This document shows, in pieces, positions 9,195-20,292 of a DNA stretch of 64,000 bases. Below the pieces are notes generated by a model. That model did not search any database, was not told where the DNA came from, and was given only the letters and a program-made list of their open reading frames with translations. Position 1 is the stretch's first letter. Each line of letters begins with the position of its first letter. This DNA comes from Betaproteobacteria bacterium. GTDB lineage: Bacteria; Pseudomonadota; Gammaproteobacteria; Burkholderiales; Burkholderiaceae_C. Location: NCBI GenBank assembly GCA_016868355.1, contig VGHB01000003.1:124001-188000 (forward strand). The letters run 5' to 3'. Both the position numbers and the translations under genes were made by a program.

Positions 9195-9214
9195 AGTTAA
9201 GTTAAACCTTAACT
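9195..9214. promoter_or_regulatory. Candidate operator: inverted repeat upstream of the Bug/TctBA genes
   Basis: A perfect 7-bp inverted repeat (AGTTAAG / CTTAACT) separated by 6 AT-rich bases, in the 204-base gap between the acyl-CoA synthetase and the Bug gene. The stretch is strikingly AT-rich against this high-GC background. No regulator gene lies next to it, so the binding protein is unknown. Confidence 0.35.
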
Positions 9215-9356
9215 CACATTGCTTAAAGATTCAATTTCCGACCGAGAGCTCATTCCCTAAAGTTCAAAACCCCGGTCCTCAGCGACTAAGTTTGACCTAG
9301 ACAAATCTACCTCCCTGCGGGCCGTTCGCCGCACCGGTGGTTGACAGGAGACAGGC

Positions 9357-10463
9357 ATGCAGCATCTTCGGCCATCTTGGCTGCACCCGCAGGCGCACAG
9401 CGCCTGCTCAACCACCCACACCCACGCCCATTCGGTCAAGCGCACCCGACGCGCATCCTTGTCTGACCTTTTGGCTGTGGGCGCCACCGCCCTGGCCATT
9501 GGCCTTGGCCTGGGCGCAGCCAACCGCGCACACGCCGCTTGGGAGCCGACCAAGCCGGTGGAATTTGTGGTGCCAGCCGGCACGGGGGGTGGGGCTGACC
9601 AAATGGCGCGCTTCATTCAGGGGGTGGTGGCCAAGCACAGCCTGATGAAGCAGCCCATGGTGGTGCTCAACAAGTCCGGTGGCGCTGGTGCCGAAGCCTT
9701 CCTTGATGTGAAGAACGACAAGGGCAACCCCCACAAGATCGTGATCACTTTGTCCAACCTGTTCACCACGCCGCTGGCCACCGCCGTGCCTTTCAACTGG
9801 CGCGACATGACGCCGGTGGCCATGTTGGCCCTCGACCAGTTTGTGCTGTGGGTCAATGAGGACTCGCCGCACAAGACAGCCAAGGCCTATTTCGATGCGG
9901 TCCGGGCAGGCCCAGACCGCAGCTTCAAGATGGCCGGCACGGGTTCCAAACAGGAAGACCAGATCATCACCGTGATGATCGAAAAAGCGGCCGGCAAGAA
10001 GATCACCTATGTGCCGTTCAAGGGCGGTGGCGATGTGGCGGTGCAACTGGTGGGCAACCACGTTACCTCCACAGTGAACAACCCCATCGAGGCCGAAAGC
10101 CACTGGCGTGCCGGCAAGCTGCGCGCGTTGTGCGTGTTCGATGAGAAGCCCATGCCCTACAAGGCCAAGGTTACCGACAAGCAAGCCTGGTCAGACCTGC
10201 CCACCTGCTCATCGGCTGGTCTGCCCGTAGACTACTTGATGTTGCGTGGTATCTTCATGCCCCCTGGCGTGACACAGGAGCAGATCAACTTCTATCTGCA
10301 ACTGATGACGAAGGTGCGCGCCACCCCCGAGTGGAAGGACTTCATGGAGAAGGGCGCCTTCAACCAGACCTTCATGAGCGGCCAGGCGTACTTCGATTGG
10401 CTGGGCAAGAACGAATTCCGCCACCGCGAACTGATGAAGGAGGCGGGATTCCTTGCCAAGTGA
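9357..10463 (+). CDS. Tripartite tricarboxylate transporter substrate-binding protein (Bug/TctC family)
   Basis: A 368-residue periplasmic solute receptor for a TctABC-type secondary carboxylate transporter. A long N-region with TRRASLSDLL leads into a hydrophobic stretch and an ANRAHAAW cleavage zone, giving a possible Tat-type signal. The mature start WEPTKPVEFVVPAGTGGGADQMAR is the classic Bug opening. An AGGAG site at 9346-9350 fixes ATG 9357. TctB and TctA genes follow, so a complete receptor plus membrane pair is present. Bug proteins bind diverse carboxylates; this ligand is not predictable by eye, but the adjacent acyl-CoA synthetase suggests an acid that is then CoA-activated. Confidence 0.9.
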   Translation: MQHLRPSWLHPQAHSACSTTHTHAHSVKRTRRASLSDLLAVGATALAIGLGLGAANRAHAAWEPTKPVEFVVPAGTGGGADQMARFIQGVVAKHSLMKQPMVVLNKSGGAGAEAFLDVKNDKGNPHKIVITLSNLFTTPLATAVPFNWRDMTPVAMLALDQFVLWVNEDSPHKTAKAYFDAVRAGPDRSFKMAGTGSKQEDQIITVMIEKAAGKKITYVPFKGGGDVAVQLVGNHVTSTVNNPIEAESHWRAGKLRALCVFDEKPMPYKAKVTDKQAWSDLPTCSSAGLPVDYLMLRGIFMPPGVTQEQINFYLQLMTKVRATPEWKDFMEKGAFNQTFMSGQAYFDWLGKNEFRHRELMKEAGFLAK

Positions 10464-10521
10464 TCCCGTCCGCCGAGTTGACCCAGCGCATCACCCGATT
10501 GATGCCACGCTGGAACCGTCC

Positions 10522-11118
10522 ATGAACACCACCACCCTCAACCCCAATGCGGCTCTGGACCCGGCAGTTTCGGCTGAGGCCGCGCAAGAGCAAGACCACC
10601 AAGCACAAGACGGCGTGGGCGAGTGGGGTCCCGAGACCGCCGTGGCCGGTTTCTTGATTTTTTTGGGCGCGCTGGTGGTCTTCGACAGCCTGCGCATGGG
10701 CGCGGGTTGGGACGATGACGGTCCGCAATCGGGTTACTTTCCTTTCTACATCGGGCTGATGCTGTTGGCCTCCAGCGGGTTCGTGTTGGTCAAGGCCTTG
10801 GCCTGTTGGATGGCGCGCCGCAATGGTGAGCCGCCGGCGGAATTGCTCACTCGAGCCTTTGTGGGCCGAGACGAGTTGCAGTTGGTGATGGCCATGCTGG
10901 TGCCGGCCACCTTGTATGTGGTGGCGATGGGCTTCGTGGGCCTGTATGCATCGTCGATCGTGCTGATCGCATGGTTCATGCGGCGCCACGGCCGATTTGG
11001 CTGGCTGCCCACCCTTGGGGTGTCCGTGGGCGTGTCCCTGACGGTGTTCCTGGTGTTTGAGCGCTGGTTCTTGGTGGGCTTGCCCAAGGGCCCCATCGAG
11101 GCCTTGCTGGGCTTTTGA
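10522..11118 (+). CDS. tctB: Tripartite tricarboxylate transporter small membrane subunit TctB
   Basis: A 198-residue protein with about four hydrophobic segments, the expected size for TctB. After a soluble Ala/Gln-rich N-terminus comes AVAGFLIFLGALVVFDS, then SGYFPFYIGLMLLASSGFVL (the SGxFP motif is characteristic of the family), and two further segments. TctB partners TctA in the inner membrane to import carboxylates with a cation gradient, fed by the Bug receptor upstream. ATG 10522 is used; an in-frame TTG at 10453 would overlap the Bug gene. The gap to tctA contains a terminator-like hairpin. Confidence 0.85.
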   Translation: MNTTTLNPNAALDPAVSAEAAQEQDHQAQDGVGEWGPETAVAGFLIFLGALVVFDSLRMGAGWDDDGPQSGYFPFYIGLMLLASSGFVLVKALACWMARRNGEPPAELLTRAFVGRDELQLVMAMLVPATLYVVAMGFVGLYASSIVLIAWFMRRHGRFGWLPTLGVSVGVSLTVFLVFERWFLVGLPKGPIEALLGF

Positions 11119-11167
11119 AGTCTTCGGCGGCCTCAAGGCCGCTGCTGTGTGAATGCTGCAGTAAAGA

Positions 11168-11198
11168 GGCGGCCCCATTGGGGCCGCCCTGTTTTCTT
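11168..11198 (+). terminator. Terminator-like hairpin between tctB and tctA
   Basis: A 9-bp perfect GC-rich stem (GGCGGCCCC / GGGGCCGCC) with a 3-base loop, followed by CTGTTTTCTT. It has the form of a Rho-independent terminator but sits inside the transport gene set, 41 bases before the tctA start. Partial read-through could lower TctA relative to the receptor. A second perfect inverted repeat (GCGGCCT/AGGCCGC) lies at 11127-11142. Confidence 0.6.
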
Positions 11199-11239
11199 AG
11201 TCTGCAGCGCAAGCGCGCAGGCCTGAACCGGACCTGGCC

Positions 11240-12748
11240 ATGGAAGAGCTTTCCCTGTTGGTGAACGGATTTGCGGTGGCGATGTCCCCGCAAAACCTGG
11301 TGTTCATGTTTGTGGGCATCATCCTGGGCGTGTTGATCGGTGTGCTGCCCGGCTTGGGGGGCGCCAACGGCATTGCGATCTTGCTGCCGCTGACCTTCAG
11401 CATGAACCCGACGTCGGCCATCATCATGCTCAGCTGCATCTATTGGGGTGCACTGTTTGGCGGCGCGATCACCTCCATCCTGTTCAACATTCCCGGTGAG
11501 CCCTGGAGCGTGGCCACCACCTTTGACGGTTACCCCATGGCGCAGCAGGGCAAGGCCGCGCAGGCCTTGACGGCTGCTTTCACCTCTTCGTTCGTGGGCG
11601 CCTTGTTTGCAGTGATCGTGATCACCTTCTTGGCACCGGTGTTGGCCAAGTTCGCCTTGAAGTTTGGGCCGGCCGAGTTCTTCTCGGTGTACTTGCTGAC
11701 GTTTTGCAGCTTTGTGGGCATGAGCAAGGAACCGCCGGCCAAGGTGATTGCCGCGATGATGCTGGGCTTTGCCTTGGCGTGCGTGGGCCTGGACACCGTG
11801 ACCGGCCGGTTGCGCCTGACCTTTGGCTCCACCGAACTGCTTAATGGCTTTGACTTTTTGATCGCGGTAATCGGCTTGTTTGGCATCGGTGAAATTCTGC
11901 TGACGATGGAAGAGGGCCTGGCGTTCAAGGGCAAGAGTGCGCGCATCACCTTGGGCACGGTATGGGAAACCTGGAAAAGCTTGCCTGCCTACTGGGTGAC
12001 GTTCCTGCGTTCGACGGCTATAGGCTGCTGGATGGGCATCACACCCGGCGGCGCCACCCCGGCGTCCTTCATGAGTTACGGTGTGGCCCGCCGCATGAAC
12101 CGAGACCCCGACAGCTTTGGCAGGGGCAATATCGAAGGCGTGGCCGCGCCGGAGACTGCAGCCCATGCGGCTGGAACCTCAGCCCTGCTGCCGATGCTCA
12201 CCCTGGGTGTGCCGGGTTCACCCACGGCCGCGGTGTTGTTGGGCGGCCTCTTGATCTGGGGCCTGCAGCCCGGGCCTATGCTGTTTGTGGAGCAGAAGGA
12301 CTTTGTGTGGGGCTTGATTGCCTCGATGTACTTGGGCAATGTGGTGGGCCTTGTCGTGGTGCTGACCACGGTGCCCTGGTGGGCTGCCATCTTGCGCATT
12401 CCCTTTTCCATCATTGCGCCGGTCATCATCGTGATCTGCGCCATTGGCGCCTACACCGTCAACAGCTCCATGTTCGATGTGATCATGATGATGGTCTTCG
12501 GTGTGTTTGGCTACCTGTTCAAGAAGCTGAAGTACCCGCTGGCGCCGTTGGTACTGGCCCTGGTGTTGGGCAAGGGGGCTGAGAGCAGCTTCCGCCAGGC
12601 CATGCTGCTCAGCGATGGCAACATCGCCATCTTCTGGAGCAATGCCTTGGTGGGCGGAGTCAGCGCCCTGGCCCTGGTGATGCTCTTGTGGCCGCTGTGG
12701 GGTACGCTCAAAAGCAAGCTGTACGGGACGCCTGCGCGGCCAGCCTAG
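11240..12748 (+). CDS. tctA: Tripartite tricarboxylate transporter large membrane subunit TctA
   Basis: A 502-residue polytopic protein of TctA length. The segment GIILGVLIGVLPGLGGANGIAILLPLTF near residues 28-55 is the family hallmark, and the second internal repeat has TLGVPGSPTAAVLLGGLLIWGLQPGP. About 11-12 hydrophobic segments are visible. It forms the translocation path for organic acids with TctB and the Bug receptor. ATG 11240 follows the terminator-like hairpin, with only a weak upstream purine stretch as ribosome site. A PanE-like reductase follows 105 bases later. Confidence 0.92.
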   Translation: MEELSLLVNGFAVAMSPQNLVFMFVGIILGVLIGVLPGLGGANGIAILLPLTFSMNPTSAIIMLSCIYWGALFGGAITSILFNIPGEPWSVATTFDGYPMAQQGKAAQALTAAFTSSFVGALFAVIVITFLAPVLAKFALKFGPAEFFSVYLLTFCSFVGMSKEPPAKVIAAMMLGFALACVGLDTVTGRLRLTFGSTELLNGFDFLIAVIGLFGIGEILLTMEEGLAFKGKSARITLGTVWETWKSLPAYWVTFLRSTAIGCWMGITPGGATPASFMSYGVARRMNRDPDSFGRGNIEGVAAPETAAHAAGTSALLPMLTLGVPGSPTAAVLLGGLLIWGLQPGPMLFVEQKDFVWGLIASMYLGNVVGLVVVLTTVPWWAAILRIPFSIIAPVIIVICAIGAYTVNSSMFDVIMMMVFGVFGYLFKKLKYPLAPLVLALVLGKGAESSFRQAMLLSDGNIAIFWSNALVGGVSALALVMLLWPLWGTLKSKLYGTPARPA

Positions 12749-12853
12749 GGGGCTTCAGCCGCGGCCGGGCCTGGGCTCGGCCCAATCGTTCATCCAGCGA
12801 TCGGGGCTGCAGCACGGGCCCCTTTGTTTACCTAAACCCACGACTGCACACGC

Positions 12854-13861
12854 ATGAAATTTGCCATCGTCGGCGCCGGTGCCATCGGCGGCTACTTGGG
12901 GACCCGTTTGGCCCACGCCGGGCATGAGGTCACCTTCATTGCCCGCAACCGCAATCTGCAGGCCATTCAAGCGCAGGGTTTCAGGCTGGTGCTTGAAGAC
13001 GGTACGCCACTGCACGCGCCCAGCGCCCGCGCGGTGCAGGAGATGGCCCAGGCCGGCCCGCAGGACGCGGTGCTCTTGACGGTCAAGGCGCATCAGGTCA
13101 AGGACCTGTTGCCTGGCTTGCGTGCCCTGTTCGGGCCCCAGACCCTGGTGGTGACCATGATCAATGGGGTGCCGTGGTGGTACTTCCACAGGCTGGGCGG
13201 TCCGTATCAGGGTCGCACGCTGGAATCGGTGGACCCCGGCGGCCTGTTGGCCCAGCACATCGAGCCCGAGCGTGTGATCGGCAGTGTGGTGTACCCCGCG
13301 GCTGAACTGGTGCAACCTGGTCTGGTGAAGGTCATCGAGGGCAACCGCTTCACCCTGGGTGAGCCCGATGGTTCGCGCAGCCCGCGCATCGAGGCGCTGA
13401 GCAAGGCGCTGATGGAAGCTGGCTTCAAGGCTCCGGTCAGCAAGGACATCCGCAGTGAGATCTGGGTCAAGCTGTGGGGCAATCTCAGCTTCAACCCCAT
13501 CAGCGCCCTGACCCACGCCACGCTAGAAGACATCTGCGCCTACCCAGCCTCTCGTGAATTGGCCGCACAAATGATGCGTGAGGCACAGGCCATCGGTGAG
13601 CAACTGGGTGTGCAATTCAAGGTGAGTCTGGAGCAGCGGATTGCTGGGGCACAGGCCGTGGGCGCGCACAAGACCTCGATGCTGCAGGATGTGGAGCACG
13701 GCCGAGCCTTGGAGCTCGATGCTCTGGTGGGCAGTGTGGTGGAGCTGGGCCGCATCACGGGCGTGCCCACGCCCGCGATCAGCGCCATCCACGCAGCGGT
13801 GAGCCTGCTCAACCACACACTGCAACGCCAAGCAGGGCGATTGAGTGTGGTGCCGGTTTGA
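12854..13861 (+). CDS. Ketopantoate reductase family protein (PanE/ApbA-like)
   Basis: A 335-residue two-domain NADPH-dependent reductase. The N-terminal Rossmann fold opens with KFAIVGAGAIGGYLG; later come LLTVKAHQ, MINGVPWW, SVVYPAAELVQPG (a family feature) and the catalytic-lysine region EIWVKLWGNLSFNPISALT. Canonical PanE converts 2-dehydropantoate to pantoate. Here the gene follows a carboxylate transporter and lies 45 kb from panBC, and the WW in the NGV loop differs from common PanE. It may therefore reduce another 2-oxo acid. ATG 12854 is the only sensible start. Confidence 0.82.
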   Translation: MKFAIVGAGAIGGYLGTRLAHAGHEVTFIARNRNLQAIQAQGFRLVLEDGTPLHAPSARAVQEMAQAGPQDAVLLTVKAHQVKDLLPGLRALFGPQTLVVTMINGVPWWYFHRLGGPYQGRTLESVDPGGLLAQHIEPERVIGSVVYPAAELVQPGLVKVIEGNRFTLGEPDGSRSPRIEALSKALMEAGFKAPVSKDIRSEIWVKLWGNLSFNPISALTHATLEDICAYPASRELAAQMMREAQAIGEQLGVQFKVSLEQRIAGAQAVGAHKTSMLQDVEHGRALELDALVGSVVELGRITGVPTPAISAIHAAVSLLNHTLQRQAGRLSVVPV

Positions 13862-13952
13862 GGGCTATCGGGCCAGAGGGCCAGAGGACCAGAGGGCTCG
13901 GGCTCTGAGGCCAGCCCGATAAACTCCGGTTTTTCCTCAGGGTTCTTCTGTG

Positions 13953-14816
13953 ATGATGGTGTTTTCTTCGCTGCGCCGCGCAGCCCTTGCCGTGCTGCTG
14001 CCCTTGGGCCTTACCGCCTGCGGTGGGGGATCGGACAACGGCGGTGTGTTTGTCTCCCAGATGGCGGCCAGCAGTGTGCAGTACAGCCGCAGCATGTCGA
14101 TCAGCGTGGCGGGAACCGCTCTGGACCGCGGCCTGCGGGTGGCGGTTGACGCGGGTTGCGGTGAGGTTACCGAGGCCGCTGGCGGTGATTCGCAGTCCCG
14201 GCGCTTTACCTGCAAAGTCACCGCATTGGGCCCGAAGACGATTCGCGCCTACACCGCCGATAACCGTGAGGTGGCCCGGCTGCAGGTCACCGTTCCCGAG
14301 CCTGAGGTGACGCTGCTGCTGGCGGGCGTGGACACCAGCATCTCCACCGTGGTGCTGAAGCTCGACCCAACGCAAGCGCCGGTGACGGTCAACAACTTCC
14401 TGGACTATGTCAATGCTGGCTTTTACAGGCTGACGATTTTTCACCGGGTGATCAAGGACTTCGTGGTGCAAGGTGGTGGGTACACCGCGGGGCCCACACT
14501 CAAGACCCCGACGTCCCCGGCCATCAGGCTTGAGTCCCAGGGGACGCTGCGCAATGTGAAGGGCAGTATCGCCATGGCACGCACAGCTGAACCTGACTCG
14601 GCCACCTCACAGTTCTACATCAACACGGTCGACAACCCTTCGCTGGACTACAAGAGTGACGCCGAACCGGGCTATGCGGTGTTCGGTTCGGTCATCACCG
14701 GTCTGGATGTGGTGGAGCGCCTGAGCATGTTGCCGGTGCGCCTTGATCTGGCCAATGGCCTGACCCACCTGCCGGTCACCAATGTGACCATTCTCAGTGC
14801 TGTTCAATCCAAATAG
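13953..14816 (+). CDS. Cyclophilin-type peptidyl-prolyl isomerase lipoprotein
   Basis: About 287 residues. A lipoprotein signal with LGLTAC places the lipidated cysteine at residue 23, followed by a glycine spacer. A beta-rich domain of about 70 residues leads to a cyclophilin domain: APVTVNNFLDYVNAGFYRLTIFHRVIKDFVVQGGGY, GSIAMARTAEPDSATSQFYINTVDNPSLD and YAVFGSVITGLDVVERL. These match bacterial PpiA/PpiB cyclophilins, including FHR and the MAR..SATSQF active-site segments. It probably assists periplasmic or outer-membrane folding. Starts at 13950 (GTG), 13953 and 13956 are all possible; 13953 is chosen arbitrarily between the two ATGs. Confidence 0.85.
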   Translation: MMVFSSLRRAALAVLLPLGLTACGGGSDNGGVFVSQMAASSVQYSRSMSISVAGTALDRGLRVAVDAGCGEVTEAAGGDSQSRRFTCKVTALGPKTIRAYTADNREVARLQVTVPEPEVTLLLAGVDTSISTVVLKLDPTQAPVTVNNFLDYVNAGFYRLTIFHRVIKDFVVQGGGYTAGPTLKTPTSPAIRLESQGTLRNVKGSIAMARTAEPDSATSQFYINTVDNPSLDYKSDAEPGYAVFGSVITGLDVVERLSMLPVRLDLANGLTHLPVTNVTILSAVQSK

Positions 14817-14843
14817 GCGCGGGCTGCGGCCGCGAGTGACACC

Positions 14844-15431
14844 ATGAACCTGCTCATCCTGGGTCTCGTTCTCTTCCTGGGCATCCACAGTGCCCGGGTG
14901 TTCGGCCAAGGGCCGCGGCAAGCATTCATTGATCGCTGGGGCCCCGGGGTTTGGAAGGGGGCCTACTCAGGCCTGTCTCTTCTGGGCCTGGTGATTATGG
15001 TTCAGGGCTACGGCCAGGCGCGCCTAGACCCAGTGGTGCTTTGGCTACCGCCAGCGGGCACGCGCCACGCCGCGTCGTTGCTTACCCTTTTGTCCTTCAT
15101 CCTCTTGGCTGCGGCCTATGTGCCAGGCAATGTGATCAAAATGCGTCTTCGCCACCCAATGACCTTGGCGGTCAAGACCTGGGCCCTGGCCCATCTGCTG
15201 GCCAATGGCAACCTGGCCGATGTGCTGCTGTTCGGGGGCTTCTTGGTGTGGGCGGTACTGGTGTTCCGCGCGGCCCGCGCCCGTGACCGCCTCCAAGCTT
15301 CCGAGCCTGAGGCCACACGTCCCATCGCCCTGTTGGCCTGCATTGTGGTGGGCACCGCCGCTTGGGCGGCATTTGCCTTTTGGGCGCACGCCGCCTGGAT
15401 CGGGGTGCGGCCCTTCGGCACGGCGGCCTAG
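14844..15431 (+). CDS. NnrU family inner-membrane protein
   Basis: A 195-residue membrane protein with about five hydrophobic segments. It opens with LILGLVLFLGIHSARVFG and has WKGAYSGLSLLGLVIMVQGYGQAR, IKMRLRHPMTLAVKTWALAHLLANGNLADVLLFGGFLVWAV, which is the NnrU core (conserved H and the RHPM..K..WALAHLLANG motif). NnrU proteins were first linked to nitric oxide/nitrite metabolism and are related to isoprenoid-modifying membrane enzymes such as Z-ISO. No nitrogen-oxide genes are nearby, so a housekeeping role is equally likely. It converges with the pirin gene, the stops being 4 bases apart. Confidence 0.85.
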   Translation: MNLLILGLVLFLGIHSARVFGQGPRQAFIDRWGPGVWKGAYSGLSLLGLVIMVQGYGQARLDPVVLWLPPAGTRHAASLLTLLSFILLAAAYVPGNVIKMRLRHPMTLAVKTWALAHLLANGNLADVLLFGGFLVWAVLVFRAARARDRLQASEPEATRPIALLACIVVGTAAWAAFAFWAHAAWIGVRPFGTAA

Positions 15432-15435
15432 GCGC

Positions 15436-16320
15436 TCACGCCGCGCAGATGGTGCCCAACTGGCCAGCTTGGTAGTCTTGCACCGCCTGCATCAACTCTT
15501 CGCGGGTGTTCATGACGAAGGGGCCGTGCTGCGCAATCGGCTCCTTCAGGGGCTGGCCCGCGATCAGCAGCAAGCGCGCGCCCGTGTTGCCGGCTACCAG
15601 GGCTACTCCATCGCTGTCGGCCGGGTTGCTCAACACCACCATCTGACGTGCCTGCGCCTCTTTTCCCAGCACCACCACGGTGCCGGTGTGCAGGTACAGG
15701 AAGGCGTTCATCGTCGACGGCAGGGCTTGCTCGAATCGGGTGTTGGCCTGCAGCGTGATGTCCAGGATCGTCGGCTCTGTTTTGGGGCGCTGCACGGCGC
15801 CGTCCACGCTTGACGCGCCGGCGCCGCAGCACCCGGCAATCACCCGCACCAAAGCGCCCCCCACTTGCCAACGGGGAATCTGCGCATCTTCGATATCGCG
15901 GTAGCCGATGGGCCCCATCTTGTCGCTGCTGTGCAGGTTCAGCCACAGCTGAAAACCATCCATGCGGCCTTCGGTTTGCTCAGGGGTTTCGCTGTGGATC
16001 AGACCTCGGGCGGCCGTCATCCATTGCACACCGCCATCGGTGACCAGCCCTTCATGCCCGCCGCTGTCGCGGTGGCGCATGCGCCCTTGCAGCATGATGG
16101 TGATGGTTTCAAAGCCGCGGTGCGGGTGGTCGGGGAAGCCAGCAATGTAGTCGTCGGCCTGGTCGCTTCCAAAATGGTCCAACATCAGGAAGGGGTCCAG
16201 GCGCCGCTGCCACTGTTGGGTGAGCACGCGGCTGAGCTTGACGCCTGCGCCGTCTGACGTGGGGGTGCCGGCCACCAGGGCTTCGATGCTGCGAGGGCGC
16301 TGCAGGGGTTTCATGTCCAT
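15436..16320 (-). CDS. Pirin family bicupin protein
   Basis: A 294-residue pirin. The N-terminal cupin carries DPFLMLDHFGS, FPDHPHRGFETITIMLQGRMRHRDSGGHEGLV and GGVQWMTAARGLIHSE; these include the histidines and glutamate (HPHRGFE, H and E further on) that bind the metal in pirins. The C-terminal cupin is less conserved, as usual. Bacterial pirins include quercetin 2,3-dioxygenases and proteins modulating central metabolism; the specific role is unknown. MDMKP (16320) or MKP (16314) can both be the start. It is divergent from the thioredoxin-fold gene and convergent with nnrU. Confidence 0.88.
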   Translation of the reverse strand: MDMKPLQRPRSIEALVAGTPTSDGAGVKLSRVLTQQWQRRLDPFLMLDHFGSDQADDYIAGFPDHPHRGFETITIMLQGRMRHRDSGGHEGLVTDGGVQWMTAARGLIHSETPEQTEGRMDGFQLWLNLHSSDKMGPIGYRDIEDAQIPRWQVGGALVRVIAGCCGAGASSVDGAVQRPKTEPTILDITLQANTRFEQALPSTMNAFLYLHTGTVVVLGKEAQARQMVVLSNPADSDGVALVAGNTGARLLLIAGQPLKEPIAQHGPFVMNTREELMQAVQDYQAGQLGTICAA

Positions 16321-16400
16321 GGCTCAACTGTATGACGGCTGCACCAGGGCCGCATTCGAAGGGTTCGCACGAAGCGTTGGGCTGTGGCATTCTTTCGGGC

Positions 16401-18035
16401 ATGACCTATACCCGCGGCCTCCACCCGTTCTTGAGTACCTCCCTGGCCGCCTTGCTGCTGGCCGGCTCGACCCTGCTGCTGTTGCGGGCCGCACAGGCCA
16501 ACACACCTGCTGCACCGTCGATCAACCCGCCCTCCAAGAACATCACTTGGTTGGCTGCTGCCCAGGACGCCGACATCGAGCGTGCCTTTGCCCAGGCCAA
16601 GGCCCAGAACAAGCCGTTGTTGCTGTACTGGGGCGCCACCTGGTGCCCGCCGTGCAACCAGCTCAAAGCCATCTTCTTCAGCTCTCAGGACTTCGCCATC
16701 CAGGCACGCGACTTTGTGGCGGTGCACGTGGATGGCGACCGCCCCGGCGCCCAGAAGTTGGGCGCTCGCTTCAAGGTGCGGGGCTACCCCACCGTGATCC
16801 TGATGAACCCCCAGGGTGCGGAAATCACCCGGCTTCCAGGCGGGGCCGATGCACAACAAGTCATGGCCGTGTTGCGCGCGGGCCTGTCCGGTGGGCGGCC
16901 CGTCCAGCAGGTGCTGGCCGATGCGCGCGCTGGTAAGGCTTTGTCCACCAACGAGTGGCGCACCTTGGCCTACTATTCTTGGGAAACCGACGAGTCGCAG
17001 CTGGTGGCGCCGGCTCAACGCCCGAACCTGTTGGCCGAACTGGCGGCTAAGGTGCCGCAGGGTGCGGCAGGCGGCGCCACGCGCGAGGTGGCCCAAACCC
17101 ACGGCGAGATCGCCACCCGCCTGTGGCTCAAGGCCCTGGCCACCAGCGACGATGGCCGGGGCATCAAGCCCGATGTCATGCTGCGCGAACTTGTGCAGAC
17201 CGTGCTGGCCGATGCGGCCTCTACCAAGCTGCACCTGGATGTGCTGACCGGCGGTGGCGCGAAGATGGTGCAGGTGTTGACCAGCGAGGGCTCGCCTGAG
17301 CGCGCGGCTCTGGTGCAACGCATGGACAGCGCCCTGATCCGCGCGCAGGTCGATGCTTCGCTGTCGCGAGGCGACCGTACCCAGGTGGTGATCGAGCGCA
17401 TCGCCCTGGCCCGCCTCGGACAGGGAAAGGACACCCTCAAGCCCCGCCTGCCCGAGCCTCTGCTGCAGCTGGCCCGCGATCATGCCCAGCGCATGGAAGG
17501 CGAGATCACCGACGGCTATGAACGCCAGGCCGTGATCACGTCTACCGCCTACCTGTTGGGCCAGGCCGGCTTGTGGGAAGACAGCGATGCCCTGCTCAAG
17601 GCCAACCTTGCCCGCAGCCATTCGCCTTACTACCTGATGAGCCAGCTGGGTTCCAACGCCCGCAAACAGGGCCGCACCCAGGAGGCTCTGAAGTGGTACC
17701 AGGAGTCCTTCGACAAGAGCGTGGGGCCGGCCACGCGGCTGCAGTGGGGTGCGGGCTACTTCAATGCTTTGGTCGATCTGGCCCCGCAGGACAGTGCCCG
17801 CATTGAAGCAGTGGCCGCGCAGCTGTTCAGGGAGGCAGCCCAAGACCCCGCCGCCTTCCATGAGCGCAGCGCTCGTTCGCTGCAGCGGGTGGCCAACAAG
17901 CTCAAGGAGTGGAACAAGGGCCCTGCTCAGGCTGCGGTGCTGCAGCGCCTGCAGCAGCAGCTCAGCGGCGTGTGCGTCAGCGTGGCGGCGGCCGACGGCC
18001 AGCGCCAGACTTGTCAGAACTTGATGAAGGCCTGA
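16401..18035 (+). CDS. Exported thioredoxin-fold protein with helical C-terminal region
   Basis: A 544-residue protein. A signal peptide (hydrophobic residues 13-30, cleavage near AQA) precedes a thioredoxin domain: KNKPLLLYWGATWCPPCNQLKAIFF, with redox cysteines C82 and C85 in WCPPC, and FKVRGYPTVILMNPQGAEI containing the cis-proline. The remaining roughly 370 residues are helical and may form TPR-like repeats (KWYQESFDKSVGPATRLQWGAGYFNALV). It is likely a periplasmic thiol-disulphide protein, but the partner is unknown. An upstream ATG at 16332 is in frame; 16401 is preferred because it begins directly with the signal peptide. Confidence 0.78.
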   Translation: MTYTRGLHPFLSTSLAALLLAGSTLLLLRAAQANTPAAPSINPPSKNITWLAAAQDADIERAFAQAKAQNKPLLLYWGATWCPPCNQLKAIFFSSQDFAIQARDFVAVHVDGDRPGAQKLGARFKVRGYPTVILMNPQGAEITRLPGGADAQQVMAVLRAGLSGGRPVQQVLADARAGKALSTNEWRTLAYYSWETDESQLVAPAQRPNLLAELAAKVPQGAAGGATREVAQTHGEIATRLWLKALATSDDGRGIKPDVMLRELVQTVLADAASTKLHLDVLTGGGAKMVQVLTSEGSPERAALVQRMDSALIRAQVDASLSRGDRTQVVIERIALARLGQGKDTLKPRLPEPLLQLARDHAQRMEGEITDGYERQAVITSTAYLLGQAGLWEDSDALLKANLARSHSPYYLMSQLGSNARKQGRTQEALKWYQESFDKSVGPATRLQWGAGYFNALVDLAPQDSARIEAVAAQLFREAAQDPAAFHERSARSLQRVANKLKEWNKGPAQAAVLQRLQQQLSGVCVSVAAADGQRQTCQNLMKA

Positions 18036-18237
18036 GCAAAGAACCTACAACGCCGGTCTGCCGTGAGCGGTACGCAGGGCACATCGGCGGGCTTGCCTTG
18101 CGGCATGCCGGGTATGGCCTGGATGATGGAGGGCTCGATGCAACCAGCAGTGCAGCCGCTGGTGCAGTGCATGGGACGATTGTGCGTTTGCTCGCGTGCG
18201 GCGTGCGAGCCACCTAAAATCAAGGCCCTTGCGCTTG

Positions 18238-20288
<2,051 letters not shown>

Positions 20289-20292
<4 letters not shown>

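Noticed and set aside
16311-17861. A 516-codon minus-strand open frame opposite the thioredoxin-fold gene
   Set aside because: Composition is His/Gln/Gly-rich shadow sequence without motifs. The plus strand has a signal peptide and WCPPC.
18036-18237. Small GTG-started frame (18063-18284) between the thioredoxin-fold gene and mnmG
   Set aside because: It overlaps the mnmG start, has no recognisable family and low-complexity Met/Gly/Pro composition. I see no gene in this 202-base gap.
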